In this document: piece by piece, positions 45,034 through 54,551 of the stretch
How the letters are laid out: each line of letters opens with the position of its first letter
How positions within the stretch are numbered: position 1 is the stretch's first letter
NCBI RefSeq assembly: GCF_028595305.1
Contig: NZ_JAQQXS010000013.1
Coordinates: 93,001 to 157,000 of the forward strand
Length of the DNA stretch: 64,000 bases
Source of the DNA: Roseateles koreensis
GTDB taxonomy: Bacteria; Pseudomonadota; Gammaproteobacteria; Burkholderiales; Burkholderiaceae_C
Direction of reading: 5' to 3'
Translations under genes and position numbers: made by a program
Notes under the pieces: model-generated
The model's database searches: none
The model's input: only the letters and a program-made list of their open reading frames with translations
Told to the model about the DNA's origin: nothing

Positions 45034-46140
45034 ATGCCGGCCATGGTCATCAAGAACACTGCAGTGAGTAGCCGAGCGGGCGCAGCGCCCACCATCGTCG
45101 ACGTGGCGGAACAGGCCGGCGTATCTATCAAGACCGTTTCCCGCGTGCTCAATCACGAGCCTGGCGTGCAGGAAAAAACCCGTGAGCGGGTGCTCAAGGT
45201 GGTGGCTGATCTCAAGTACCGTCCCAAGCTATCGGCGCGCAGCCTGGCGGGTGCACGTTCGTTCTTGATCGGCCTTTTGTATTACGACCCTAGCGCGGCC
45301 TTTGTGGCCGGGGTGCAAAAGGGGGCCGCCTTGCGCTGCCGTGAGGCAGGCTATCACCTGGTGGTGGAGTCCTTGCATAACGATGCCCTGGATATTGATC
45401 AGCAAGTGGAGCGCATGGTGTCAGCCTTGCGTCCGGACGGCATGATCCTGACACCGCCCTTGTGCGACAACGCCAAGGTCATCAAGGCCCTGTCGGATGC
45501 CCAGACGCCTTGCGTATTGATGTCGCCCCGCGTAGTGAGCCCAGACGAGCGCAGTGTGCGAATCGACGACGTGCATGCTGCCGAGGAGGTGACCAATTTG
45601 CTGATCAGCCTGGGCCATCAGCGCATTGCTTTTGTGCAAGGCCCTGCGGATCAAGCCGCTTCGGGTTTGCGTTATGAAGGCTTCGAGCGCGCCATGCTGG
45701 CGCATGGCTTGTCGGTTGAGGCGGAGTTGGTGCAGGCGGGTGATTTCACCTTTCCGTCCGGCGTGGCTGCTGCCCACCAGCTGTTGAGCCGGCGGGTCAA
45801 GCCCACGGCCGTGTTTGCCGCCAATGATGATATGGCCCTGGGTGTGCTTGCGGCGGCGCAGCGCCTGGGCTTGTCGGTGCCGACCGATCTTTCGATTGCG
45901 GGCTTCGACGATTCACCTGCCGCCAATCTGGTGTGGCCACCCCTGACCACGGTGTGCCAACCGATGGAAGCGATGGCACGCACGGCAGTGGAGATGCTCA
46001 TCCTGCCGAATCGGGTGGATAACGAAACCTCGGATTCAGCGCCTCAGCAGCGCGTGCTGCCCTATCAGCTGCAGGTGCGCAATTCCACCTGCGCACCGCG
46101 TGGCCACGCGGCGCCGGCGATCAAGAGCAAGAAGGCCTGA
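45034..46140 (+). CDS. LacI-family transcriptional regulator
   Basis: A 368-residue repressor: an N-terminal helix-turn-helix (PTIVDVAEQAGVSIKTVSRVLN, about 19-40) with the minor-groove hinge region (KLSARSLAGARS), then a periplasmic-binding-like effector domain with FAANDDMALG and IAGFDDSP. Its target is unclear because its neighbours are unrelated; a carbohydrate operon elsewhere is likely. The ATG at 45043 is an alternative. Upstream in-frame sequence overlaps the HU gene and terminator and is not used. Confidence 0.9.
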   Translation: MPAMVIKNTAVSSRAGAAPTIVDVAEQAGVSIKTVSRVLNHEPGVQEKTRERVLKVVADLKYRPKLSARSLAGARSFLIGLLYYDPSAAFVAGVQKGAALRCREAGYHLVVESLHNDALDIDQQVERMVSALRPDGMILTPPLCDNAKVIKALSDAQTPCVLMSPRVVSPDERSVRIDDVHAAEEVTNLLISLGHQRIAFVQGPADQAASGLRYEGFERAMLAHGLSVEAELVQAGDFTFPSGVAAAHQLLSRRVKPTAVFAANDDMALGVLAAAQRLGLSVPTDLSIAGFDDSPAANLVWPPLTTVCQPMEAMARTAVEMLILPNRVDNETSDSAPQQRVLPYQLQVRNSTCAPRGHAAPAIKSKKA

Positions 46141-46162
46141 CACAAGAAAGGCGGGTCGTGGC

Positions 46163-46942
46163 TCACTTGTGGCGCAATTCGTCTTTCAGGGCCGCCACTT
46201 CTTCGTGCAAGCCGCGGAGTTGGGCGTGCATGTCGCGCAGGATGTCCCGCTCCATGCGGCGCTCCGAGGATTCGACCCAGAACGAGGCAATCGCTGCAGT
46301 CACCAATGACAGCACGGCATAGCCCAGGAGCACGACAAACACAGCAAAGATCTTGGCCGCCGGTGTGGTGGGCACGATGTCGCCATAACCCACTGTTGCA
46401 GCGGTGGTGAACGCCAGCCACAGGCCATCGCCCAGGCTGTGAACGCGGGGCTCCAGCGCCCAGAATCCGACGCCGCAAAAACCCAGCACCAGCAAGGCGA
46501 GGCTCAATAGATAACCCAATCCCCCCCGGGTGACCCAACTCTTGATGGCCCACACCATGCGCAGCAAGGTGAGCAGCGCGACAAACAGGCGTGCTGCCAA
46601 GGCTTGGTTGGACAAGGCGCTGGGCGGCAACAGTGCAGCCACCAGCAGACCCACGACCAGCAGCACGTCCAGGGCATTGCTGCGCAGGTATTGCCGGGGG
46701 TGGCTGACGTGGCGGGCGACCCGCCACAAAGACAGCGCCGTCACGCCGGCCGCCACCAGGTAAATGGCCAGGGCCAGTGGCGTGGGCAGGTTCTCTAGCA
46801 ACTCGATGTAGAACGCCGGGATGGTGGCAAACAAGACCATCAGCACGGGCCAGCGCCAGTACCTCTCCGCACGAGCCGCGGTGGCATTGAGGGGCGATGG
46901 GCGAGCGAGGCCCCAACTGCGGGTGGAGATGCGATGAGGCAT
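46163..46942 (-). CDS. potassium channel family protein (TVGYGD filter)
   Basis: A 259-residue inner-membrane protein with an S1-S4-like hydrophobic region (about 30-150) followed by a pore helix and the canonical K+ selectivity filter TVGYGD, then a final helix. The C-terminus (about 225-259) is a charged coiled-coil (SERRMERDILRDMHAQLRGLHEEVAALKDELRHK) that probably tetramerises the channel; no RCK domain is present. It overlaps no other gene and lies 22 bp from the end of the convergent LacI gene. Confidence 0.9.
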   Translation of the reverse strand: MPHRISTRSWGLARPSPLNATAARAERYWRWPVLMVLFATIPAFYIELLENLPTPLALAIYLVAAGVTALSLWRVARHVSHPRQYLRSNALDVLLVVGLLVAALLPPSALSNQALAARLFVALLTLLRMVWAIKSWVTRGGLGYLLSLALLVLGFCGVGFWALEPRVHSLGDGLWLAFTTAATVGYGDIVPTTPAAKIFAVFVVLLGYAVLSLVTAAIASFWVESSERRMERDILRDMHAQLRGLHEEVAALKDELRHK

Positions 46943-47005
46943 GGGGTTAGTATCGGGCCGGCGGGGCGGTACAGGTGCGACGACCTGTAAATCGGCGTTT
47001 GGACT

Positions 47006-48880
47006 TCAGGTCTGCCGAATTTTGATGCGCGCGTGTTCGTTGATACCCATGGCGGCAAAGAACAGGGCCACCAGGCGGTGCGCATCGACAAAGGTCACCT
47101 GGCGGTTTTCACCTTGCCGGCTGAGTACCCAATTGAGCAGGTCGCCGGCGGCCATGAAGTCCAGCCGGATCAGTGTGGCGCAACTCACGTGGACCAGGGT
47201 GGCGGCGCCCAACTCGGCGCTCAGGGTCCGCAGCAGCTCTGAAATGTCGCCGCTGAGCTGCCCGCTGAGTGCCAACTCGGCCGGGTGCACCATGGCGCCC
47301 AACTCGCTGATCTGAGACTCCATGAAACTGCTGCTGGGCTCGATGCTGGTGATGCTGGTGCTGGGCCCTTGGGTAGAGAGGCTGCCCTGGCTGATGCGAA
47401 CCCGGCAGGTGCTGCGCTCCCATGATGGGGGGGAGACTTCATAGGTCACGCAGTAGTCGATGGCGGCTTCGTCAAACTGGTCGGGTCGGTTGACCAAGCG
47501 CAAGGCGTCCAGGCGCAGGCGCCACAGTACCGGGTTGACCTCGGGGACGGACACTGGCGTCAAGTCAGCCAGTAGGCGGAGCCAATGGTCGCCGCCGATC
47601 CAGCGCATGTCCAGCGCTTGCCCGGCCCATTCGCGAAACAGGGCCTGCAGGCTTTCGGCCGCGTCGGTGTCGAGCCGCTCCAGGGCCGTCCAGTCCATGA
47701 CCCAGGGCATGGGCATCAGCTGCGAGCGGGTCTTCAGCAGCTGCACGCTTTCCAGCGTCAAGTGGGTGGGTGCGGCCCAGCTGACGCTGCTGGGTTTGGC
47801 CATGGGCACGCGCACCTTGCGCTGTGCTTCGGAAACCAGCTTGGGCAGGGAGAACCACTGTGGCGCGGAACGGCCGAACACTTCGGCAAATTCCAAGGCC
47901 AGGGCTTCAAACTTGGCCTGACGGCCGGTGGCCCGGTACAGGTCAAACAAGACCAGCCAGGTGTCGCTGTGCAAGGTGCGCGCGCCACCGGGCCGAATCA
48001 AGGTGCTGAGCGCATGCTCACTCGTGTCGTAGTCGGCATTGGCGAAGGCGATCACGGCTTCATCCAACTCGGCGTCATGCGCCAGTTCCAGGGCTTGCAG
48101 CGGCGCCTGGCTTTGGGTTTCCTGCGCTTCGTCCAACACGAAGGTCAAGGGAGGGAGGTCTGGCAAATCCGCGAGATTGGGCAGATTGGGCAAGACGCCC
48201 GTTCCGGCGCCGGAGAGGGGCGGCATGCCCGTGCCCATCACCACGGCGGCCGGTGGTGGAGCGGTTTCCATGCGTTCGACCTCATCGGCGGAGGCAAATT
48301 CACTCACCCGGCCCGAATGCGATGTGGCATGCGATGTGTTTGAAGGCGCTGCGTTGGTGGAGGCCGTTGCGCGCGCTACGCCGGGGGCGTTCTGCGGCAG
48401 ATCCGCAGGGACGGTCGGCGCAAAATGGACCGGCCGCGTGCTGGTTTCAAAAAACGCTTGCGGGACGGTGGGGGCATTCGCCTGGCTGGGCGATGTATTT
48501 TGGTTCTGGGTGGCGGCAAAGTTCTCGCCCACCATTTGCTGCTCGATCTGGTCGATTTTGGCTTTCACGCCCAGGTCGATTTTGGAGTTGAGCTCGCTAT
48601 TGCGCTCAATGTCATCCATCCGGGAGGACGCGGAGCCCAGGGCGGCCAGCTGTTCGGCGGTCAGCCCTTCTCGGCGGATGCGCCTCAGCATGTCGAGTTC
48701 GCGCTTGCGCACGAAGTCGTTGCGGCGTTTGCGGTCGACCATGGCGCGCAATTCGGCCTTGGCCTGATCGCCCTCGGGGTCGTCTTGGCGCGAGTTGATT
48801 TCGGCCCAGTCGGTCGTGGGGTTGGCCACGAAGCGCGCCACCTTGCGGAAGAAGCTCTCGCCGTCTTTCGGTTCTGTCAT
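47006..48880 (-). CDS. large hypothetical protein with C-terminal STAS/MlaB-like region
   Basis: A 624-residue cytoplasmic protein with no signal peptide. The N-terminal about 110 residues are charged and helical (FVRKRELDMLRRIRREGLTAEQL), the middle (about 110-260) is low-complexity Pro/Ala/Thr-rich, and a helical repeat-like section follows. The last about 130 residues, with ELALSGQLSGDISELLRTL and HVSCATLIRLDFMAAGDLLNWV, resemble a STAS/MlaB fold (anti-sigma antagonist or lipid-transport adaptor). Function is unknown. I recall similar proteins in Burkholderiales, but the domain call is by eye. Confidence 0.7.
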   Translation of the reverse strand: MTEPKDGESFFRKVARFVANPTTDWAEINSRQDDPEGDQAKAELRAMVDRKRRNDFVRKRELDMLRRIRREGLTAEQLAALGSASSRMDDIERNSELNSKIDLGVKAKIDQIEQQMVGENFAATQNQNTSPSQANAPTVPQAFFETSTRPVHFAPTVPADLPQNAPGVARATASTNAAPSNTSHATSHSGRVSEFASADEVERMETAPPPAAVVMGTGMPPLSGAGTGVLPNLPNLADLPDLPPLTFVLDEAQETQSQAPLQALELAHDAELDEAVIAFANADYDTSEHALSTLIRPGGARTLHSDTWLVLFDLYRATGRQAKFEALALEFAEVFGRSAPQWFSLPKLVSEAQRKVRVPMAKPSSVSWAAPTHLTLESVQLLKTRSQLMPMPWVMDWTALERLDTDAAESLQALFREWAGQALDMRWIGGDHWLRLLADLTPVSVPEVNPVLWRLRLDALRLVNRPDQFDEAAIDYCVTYEVSPPSWERSTCRVRISQGSLSTQGPSTSITSIEPSSSFMESQISELGAMVHPAELALSGQLSGDISELLRTLSAELGAATLVHVSCATLIRLDFMAAGDLLNWVLSRQGENRQVTFVDAHRLVALFFAAMGINEHARIKIRQT

Positions 48881-49039
48881 GCGCGTAAGACCCGGTCTTT
48901 CAGAGATTCTGCGTGTGGCTGCGGCTCAAACCCGCACCCGCCGGTCAGGCAGATGCGGTCCGTTCAATAGATCGGCAATCAAGCTGGCAAGCTGATGGCC
49001 GTGCCTGTCAGTTTGCCCATCCAGTGAGGGTTGAATCCC

Positions 49040-49765
49040 TCAATCACCGAACATTTTCTGTTTCATCTCACGACGTTGCTGCGCTTCGAGCGACAGCGAG
49101 GCCGTGGGGCGGGCAATCAGGCGCCCCAGACCGATGGGTTCACCGGTCTCGTCGCAATAGCCGTACTCGCCATTGTCGAGGCGGGCCAGAGATTGGATGA
49201 TCTTCTTCAGCAGTTTGCGTTCACGGTCGCGGGTGCGCAATTCCAGGGCGTGTTCTTCCTCAATGGTGGCGCGATCGGCAGGATCGGGCACGATGGAGGT
49301 GTCTTCGCGCAGATGCTCGGTGGTTTCGCCCGCATTGGACAGCACGCCGTCTTTCAGGGCGGTCAGCTTGGTGCGGAAAAACTCGATCTGCTTGGCGCCC
49401 ATGTACTCGGACTCGGGCATGGCCAGCACTTCAGCATCGGTCAGTTCGGCGCCCGACTTGGATTTCCAGGCATTGGCGAGCTTGGGGTCGGACTTGGCGG
49501 CGGTTCGGGGGCTTTCGATCACGGGTGAGTTCATTTGTCGCGTTGGCGGCTTGGGTGGAGCGAATCGGTCTGCAAAGCGGCTTGTGCCGCTGAGCGTGGG
49601 GCTGGGGTCCAACAGAGCAACCGTGCTGGCGTCCGCGGCATCGGCATCGGCCTCTGACTTGGACGAGGGTTTGGGTGTTGCGGTCTTGGCAGGCTTGGCG
49701 GCAACGCGTGTGGCGGCCTCCGCTTGCGGGGCGGCCGTCGGTTTGGGGGCCTGGATCTTGCTCAC
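49040..49765 (-). CDS. dksA: RNA polymerase-binding transcription factor DksA, cysteine-poor
   Basis: DksA acts in the RNA polymerase secondary channel with ppGpp. The coiled-coil tip DPADRA (D-x-x-D-x-A) is intact. The C-terminal globular region YGYCDETGEPIGLGRLIARPTASLSLEAQQRRE has only one cysteine (Cys204) where E. coli DksA has four, so no structural zinc is expected. At 241 residues it is about 90 longer than E. coli DksA because of an Ala/Lys/Pro-rich, disordered N-terminal extension. It lies 166 bp downstream of a COG0523 GTPase gene on the same strand; a tacaat -10-like box lies in the gap. Confidence 0.92.
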   Translation of the reverse strand: MSKIQAPKPTAAPQAEAATRVAAKPAKTATPKPSSKSEADADAADASTVALLDPSPTLSGTSRFADRFAPPKPPTRQMNSPVIESPRTAAKSDPKLANAWKSKSGAELTDAEVLAMPESEYMGAKQIEFFRTKLTALKDGVLSNAGETTEHLREDTSIVPDPADRATIEEEHALELRTRDRERKLLKKIIQSLARLDNGEYGYCDETGEPIGLGRLIARPTASLSLEAQQRREMKQKMFGD

Positions 49766-49931
49766 GTTTCTCTCCTCGCACTGGCAGTCGTCAACACGGC
49801 TCTGACAGGCTAGATATCAATCGGGACCAGCTTATCTTGCTCTCAACTTGTGCATTTTGAGCGCCGCGGATTGTAGCCACGTCGCGGCGCTGCAAAAAAA
49901 GCAAAATTTGTAATGAATTTCGCTAACTTGA

Positions 49932-50996
49932 TCAGACCAGGCAGCCCTCCATGCCCTGCAGCAGGATTTCCTTGGGCAAATCGATGCCGATGAAAACCAT
50001 TTTGCTCGCCTTTTTCTCGCCTGGCATCCATTTCGGGCCTAGGTCGGAGCCCATCAACTGGTGCACGCCCTGGAAGATCACTTTCTTGTCGGAGCCCTTC
50101 ATGTACAGGACCCCTTTGTAGCGCAGCATCTTGGGGCCGTAGACCTGCACGATGGCGCCCAGGAAGTCTTCCAGCTTGGCCGGGTTGAAGGCTTTTTCCG
50201 AGCGGAAGACGAAGGACTTCACATCGTCATCGTGCACGTGGTGGTGCGGGTGGTTGCAGTGTTCGCCGTGCTCATGATCGTGGTCATGGTGCGCGTGGTC
50301 GTGGCCGTGATCGTGCGCGTCGTCCGCCTTCAGGAAGTCGGGGTCGATCTCCAGCTTGGCGTTCAGGTTGAAGCCGCGCAGGTCGAAGATCTGGCTCAGC
50401 GGTGCTTCGCCAAAGTGTGCCTTGTGCACCGGCGCCCGCGGGTTCATGTGCTTGATGCGGTGGGTCAGGGCGTCTACCGCGGCGGCGTCCACCAGGTCGC
50501 TCTTGCTGATGAAGATCTGGTCGGCGAAGCCGATTTGGCGACGCGCTTCCTGGCGGGTGTTCAACTGCTCTTCGGCGTGCTTGGCGTCGACCAGCGTCAA
50601 GATCGAGTCGAGCAGATAGCTCTCGGCGATCTCGTCGTCCATGAAAAAGGTCTGGGCCACGGGGCCGGGGTCGGCCAGGCCGGTGGTTTCGATGATGACG
50701 CGGTCGAACTGCAACTCGCCCTTGCGGCGCTTGGCGGCCAAATCAGACAAGGTGGTGCGCAAATCTTCGCGGATGGTGCAGCAGACGCAGCCGTTGTTCA
50801 TCTGGATGATCTGCTCTTTGGCGTCGGTCACCAGAATGTCGGTGTCGATGTTTTCTTCGCCGAATTCGTTTTCGATCACAGCGATCTTCTGACCGTGGGC
50901 TTCAGACAACACACGTTTAAGAAGTGTGGTTTTTCCGGAACCCAGAAAACCGGTCAATATGGTGGCGGGGATCAGGCCCTTGCTCGTGTTTGTCAT
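49932..50996 (-). CDS. COG0523/CobW-family GTP-binding metallochaperone
   Basis: A 354-residue G3E GTPase. Walker A GFLGSGKTT is at 16-24, the metal-binding CxCC motif is at 70-73 (GCVCC), and a His/Asp-rich loop at about 225-255 (HDHGHDHAHHDHDHEHGEH) adds metal sites. The C-terminal CobW_C domain follows. Related proteins insert or supply zinc to client enzymes under zinc starvation. Start ATG at 50996; a longer reading exists but lacks support. It is divergent from corC and upstream of dksA. Confidence 0.92.
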   Translation of the reverse strand: MTNTSKGLIPATILTGFLGSGKTTLLKRVLSEAHGQKIAVIENEFGEENIDTDILVTDAKEQIIQMNNGCVCCTIREDLRTTLSDLAAKRRKGELQFDRVIIETTGLADPGPVAQTFFMDDEIAESYLLDSILTLVDAKHAEEQLNTRQEARRQIGFADQIFISKSDLVDAAAVDALTHRIKHMNPRAPVHKAHFGEAPLSQIFDLRGFNLNAKLEIDPDFLKADDAHDHGHDHAHHDHDHEHGEHCNHPHHHVHDDDVKSFVFRSEKAFNPAKLEDFLGAIVQVYGPKMLRYKGVLYMKGSDKKVIFQGVHQLMGSDLGPKWMPGEKKASKMVFIGIDLPKEILLQGMEGCLV

Positions 50997-51118
50997 GGTG
51001 GCGCGCTCGCTCAAAAAATGTGGCAGGCCCAGATATGGGGGCGACGCACTGTGTTGCAAGTGGGCTGCCATGTCAATCGGTTATTCTGTAAGCATTCCAA
51101 CTACGGCACGCAGCCCCT

Positions 51119-51991
51119 GTGTCTGAACCTCCAAGTCGGTCCTCCCAGAGAGCAGGGCCCAAAAACAATTCCGAGTCCCGTGGCGTCATTGAGCGCTTGC
51201 TGGAGTTTCTCCACCCGGGCCCGGATTCTCTGCATGAGTTGCTAGGCACCCTGGCAGACGCCGAAAAGCGCGAGCTGATCGAGCCCGAGTCGCGCCAGAT
51301 GCTCGAAGGCGTCCTGCGCATGGCGGAGCTCAGTGCTGGCGATGTGCTGGTGGCCGCGCCGCACATGGATCTGCTGGACATCGCAGCCCCCTACGACGAG
51401 TTACTGGGGGTAGTGATCGATACCGGCCACTCCCGGTTCCCGGTGTTCGAGGGGCAGCGGGACAACATCATCGGCATTCTGCTCGCCAAAGATCTGTTGA
51501 AGATTCAGCGTGCGCCTGAGCTGAACCTGCGCGCCTTGCTGCGCCCGACCCTGTTCGTCCCTGAAAGCAAGGGGTTGAACGAGTTGCTGCGCGACTTCCG
51601 CTCCAACCGCAGCCATCTGGCCATCGTGATCGATGAATTCGGCAACACCGCAGGCTTGATCACCATTGAGGACGTGCTGGAAGAAATCGTCGGCGAGATC
51701 GAAGACGAGTTTGACGACAAGGTTGGCGAATCTGGCATCTACACCCTGGCCGATGGCAGCCAGCGCGTGGAGGGCGACGCTGAAATCGCCGCCGTGAACG
51801 CCGCGTTTTCCGTCAAGCTGCCGTTGGATGACTTCGACACCATCGGCGGGCTCCTCGCCCATGAGCATGGCCGTGTGCCGCGGCGCGGTGAAGCCGTGGC
51901 GCTGCACGGCCTGCTGTTCACGGTCATGCTGACGCGTGGGGGGTCGGTGCGCTGGTTCAAGGTCACCCGCTTGCCAGACGCCAGGGCTTGA
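51119..51991 (+). CDS. corC: CBS-domain Mg/Co-efflux accessory protein CorC (HlyC/CorC family)
   Basis: A 290-residue cytoplasmic protein with a CBS pair (about 70-185, containing VIDTGHSRFPVFEG and IVIDEFGNTAGLITIEDVLEEIVGEIEDE) and a C-terminal CorC_HlyC domain (about 200-285). In enterobacteria CorC aids Mg2+/Co2+ efflux, and the corC (ybeX)-lnt pair is conserved across proteobacteria, as here: its stop overlaps the lnt start. The GTG start at 51119 has only a weak ribosome site. Confidence 0.92.
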   Translation: MSEPPSRSSQRAGPKNNSESRGVIERLLEFLHPGPDSLHELLGTLADAEKRELIEPESRQMLEGVLRMAELSAGDVLVAAPHMDLLDIAAPYDELLGVVIDTGHSRFPVFEGQRDNIIGILLAKDLLKIQRAPELNLRALLRPTLFVPESKGLNELLRDFRSNRSHLAIVIDEFGNTAGLITIEDVLEEIVGEIEDEFDDKVGESGIYTLADGSQRVEGDAEIAAVNAAFSVKLPLDDFDTIGGLLAHEHGRVPRRGEAVALHGLLFTVMLTRGGSVRWFKVTRLPDARA

Positions 51992-53499
51992 TGCGCGCAC
52001 GGCACGCCGGGTTTTTGTGGGCGCTGCTGGCCGCTTTGGCGCTGGGCGGCGTCCATACAGCGGCCTTTGCGCCCACCTATGCCTGGTGGGCGCAATTACT
52101 GGCGTTGGCGGGTTTGGCGCGCCTGAGTTGGCACGCATCGCCGCGTCGGGCTGCCGCCCTGGGCGTGGCCTTTTCACTAGGCTGGCTGTGCTGCGGTCTG
52201 TGGTGGCTGCACATCAGCATGCATCAGTTCGGCCATATACCGGCGCCGCTGTCGGCCTTGGCGGTGTTGCTGCTGGCGCTGTTTCTCTCCTGCTATTACG
52301 CCGCCGCATTGGCCGTGATGGCCCGCCTGAGCCCGGGGCTTGGCGTGGCCTGGCGCATGGCCTTGTGGGCCGCAGCCTGGGGCTTGGCTGAAACGGGGCG
52401 GGCCACCGGATTTGGCGGCTTTCCCTGGATTGCCAGTGGCTACGCGCATACCGCAGGGCCGCTGGCCGCCTGGGCCCCTTGGATTGGTGTCTACGGCATC
52501 AGCGCCTTGGCAGCGGCAGCGGCCTGTGCCTTGGCGGCGGGTTTGCAGCAGCCGTTGAAGGGGCGGGCCTGGACGGCGGCGGTGCTGACGACGAGTTTTA
52601 TCGGCGTAGCGGCCTACGGCCTGCCTCGCAATTTCACCCAAAGTACGGGCCCATTGCGCGCCAGTCTGCTGCAGCCCAATGTGCCGCAAGACCAGAAGTT
52701 CGACCGTGAGTTGATCGATGCCAACCTGGACCGCCTGGCCGTGCAAATCGAATCAGCCCGGGGCCAGGTGGTGATCACGCCAGAATCGGTGGCGCCTGTG
52801 CCGGTGGCCTACCTGGACGCCGACTATGTGCAGCGTTTGCAGCAGGCGTCGACCCAGCGGCCCTTGCTGCTGGGTACATTTCTGGGTGACGATGAGCGGG
52901 GCTATACCAATTCGTTGATCGCCTTTGGCACCGTCAAGCCTTACGATTATGGCAAGCGGCATCTGCTGCCCTTTGGTGAATTCATTCCTACGGGATTCCA
53001 TTGGTTCGTGAAGCTGATGGGCATCCCGATGGACGACCAGTTGCGCGGCCCGCACCAACGCGCCTTCGAGGTGGCCGGCCAACGCCTGCGTCCTTTGATC
53101 TGCTATGAAGACTTGTTTGGCGAAGATTTTGTCGACAGCGTGGTGGGCCCCGACGCGGCCACCGTGCTGGTCAACGTCAGCAATCTGGCGTGGTTTGGTG
53201 ATGTGATGGTGCAAGACCAGCATTTGCAGTTCTCGCAGATGCGGGCGCTGGAATTCCAGCGGCCTTTCATTCGCGCCACCAACACCGGCGCAACGGCCGC
53301 GCTTGATCACCGGGGGCAGGTCACTGCCCGCCTGACGCCCAGCCTCAGCGGTGTGCTGGAGGTGTCGGTCGAAGGGCGCGTGGGCAGCACGCCCTATGCC
53401 CGCTGGTTGCAGGCCTTTGGGCTGACGCCCTTGTGGGTCGTGCTGGGCGGCGTGCTGCTGCTTGCAATGGGGCGCCGCCGGCAAGAGATTCCCAAGTAG
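51991..53499 (+). CDS. lnt: apolipoprotein N-acyltransferase
   Basis: Inner-membrane enzyme that adds the third acyl chain to lipoproteins, 502 residues. The N-terminal half has six to seven hydrophobic segments; the nitrilase-like periplasmic domain carries the catalytic Glu (TPESV), Lys (YGKRHLLPFGE) and Cys (ICYEDLFGE), followed by a C-terminal membrane anchor. The ATG at 51991 shares its A with the corC TGA (ttgatg), so translation is coupled; a TTG start three bases earlier is equally possible. Confidence 0.93.
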   Translation: MRARHAGFLWALLAALALGGVHTAAFAPTYAWWAQLLALAGLARLSWHASPRRAAALGVAFSLGWLCCGLWWLHISMHQFGHIPAPLSALAVLLLALFLSCYYAAALAVMARLSPGLGVAWRMALWAAAWGLAETGRATGFGGFPWIASGYAHTAGPLAAWAPWIGVYGISALAAAAACALAAGLQQPLKGRAWTAAVLTTSFIGVAAYGLPRNFTQSTGPLRASLLQPNVPQDQKFDRELIDANLDRLAVQIESARGQVVITPESVAPVPVAYLDADYVQRLQQASTQRPLLLGTFLGDDERGYTNSLIAFGTVKPYDYGKRHLLPFGEFIPTGFHWFVKLMGIPMDDQLRGPHQRAFEVAGQRLRPLICYEDLFGEDFVDSVVGPDAATVLVNVSNLAWFGDVMVQDQHLQFSQMRALEFQRPFIRATNTGATAALDHRGQVTARLTPSLSGVLEVSVEGRVGSTPYARWLQAFGLTPLWVVLGGVLLLAMGRRRQEIPK

Positions 53500-53598
53500 G
53501 GCAGGCCTCGTAGAATCCGTCACAGTCGGGCTGCGCTGTGCGAATGGCGTGCCCATCTCTCTTTTTGCTTTTTTATCGGCCCTGCGCCGCGACAAAAC

Positions 53599-54549
53599 AT
53601 GCTGAGCTTCCAGCAAATCATTCTGACACTGCAGGACTATTGGTCTCGCCAAGGGTGCGCGCTGTTGCAACCCTACGATATGGAAGTCGGCGCCGGCACC
53701 AGCCATACCGCCACCTTTTTGCGCGCCTTGGGCCCCGAGCCTTGGAAGGCCGCCTACGTGCAGCCCAGCCGCCGCCCCAAAGACGGCCGCTACGGCGAAA
53801 ACCCCAACCGTTTGCAGCATTACTACCAGTACCAAGTCGTGCTCAAGCCAGCGCCGGCGAATATCCTGGAGCTGTACCTGGGTTCGCTAGAAGCCCTGGG
53901 TTTTGATCTGAAGAAGAACGATGTTCGCTTCGTTGAGGACGATTGGGAAAACCCGACCCTGGGTTGCTGGGGACTGGGCTGGGAGGTCTGGCTCAATGGC
54001 ATGGAGGTGACGCAGTTCACCTACTTCCAGCAGGTGGGCGGCATTGACTGCAAACCCATCACGGGCGAGATCACCTACGGCCTGGAGCGCTTGGCCATGT
54101 ACCTGCAAGGCGTGGAGTCGGTCTACGACCTGGTCTATGTGGAAGGCAAAGACGGCGCTCCCGATATCAAGTATGGCGATGTGTTCCATCAAAACGAGGT
54201 TGAGCAGTCGACCTACAACTTCGAGCACAGTGACGTCGAGTTTCTACTGACCGCCTTTGCTGCGCATGAAAAGCAGAGCAAGCACCTGATGGAGCAGGCC
54301 TTGGCGCTGCCCGCTTACGAGCAATTGCTCAAGGCCGGCCACAGCTTCAACTTGCTGGACGCACGGGGCGCGATCAGCGTGACCGAGCGGGCCGCGTACA
54401 TTGGGCGTATCCGTAACCTGGCCCGCGCCGTGGCGCAGAGCTACCTGGAAAGCCGCGCCCGTCTGGGCTTCCCGATGGCTCCCAAGGCCTGGGGCGAAGA
54501 GGTGCTGGCGCAGATCGAGAAGAACGAAAAAAAGACGAAGGCAGCCTGA
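53599..54549 (+). CDS. glyQ: glycyl-tRNA synthetase alpha subunit
   Basis: The 316-residue class II catalytic subunit with the opening [31 protein letters not shown] characteristic of GlyQ and class II motif regions ([23 protein letters not shown]). It forms an alpha2beta2 synthetase with the GlyS encoded 2 bp downstream and charges tRNA-Gly. A tagaat -10-like box lies in the 99-bp gap after lnt. Confidence 0.97.
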   Translation: MLSFQQIILTLQDYWSRQGCALLQPYDMEVGAGTSHTATFLRALGPEPWKAAYVQPSRRPKDGRYGENPNRLQHYYQYQVVLKPAPANILELYLGSLEALGFDLKKNDVRFVEDDWENPTLGCWGLGWEVWLNGMEVTQFTYFQQVGGIDCKPITGEITYGLERLAMYLQGVESVYDLVYVEGKDGAPDIKYGDVFHQNEVEQSTYNFEHSDVEFLLTAFAAHEKQSKHLMEQALALPAYEQLLKAGHSFNLLDARGAISVTERAAYIGRIRNLARAVAQSYLESRARLGFPMAPKAWGEEVLAQIEKNEKKTKAA

Positions 54550-54551
54550 CC

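Noticed and set aside
49860..49890. gcgccgcg/cgcggcgc stem as a terminator after the COG0523 gene
   Set aside because: Stem is perfect, but the T-run is on the wrong side on the minus strand; may instead overlap a dksA promoter.
50997..51118. Zur box between the COG0523 gene and corC
   Set aside because: I looked for a dyad resembling the Zur consensus and found only weak partial matches.
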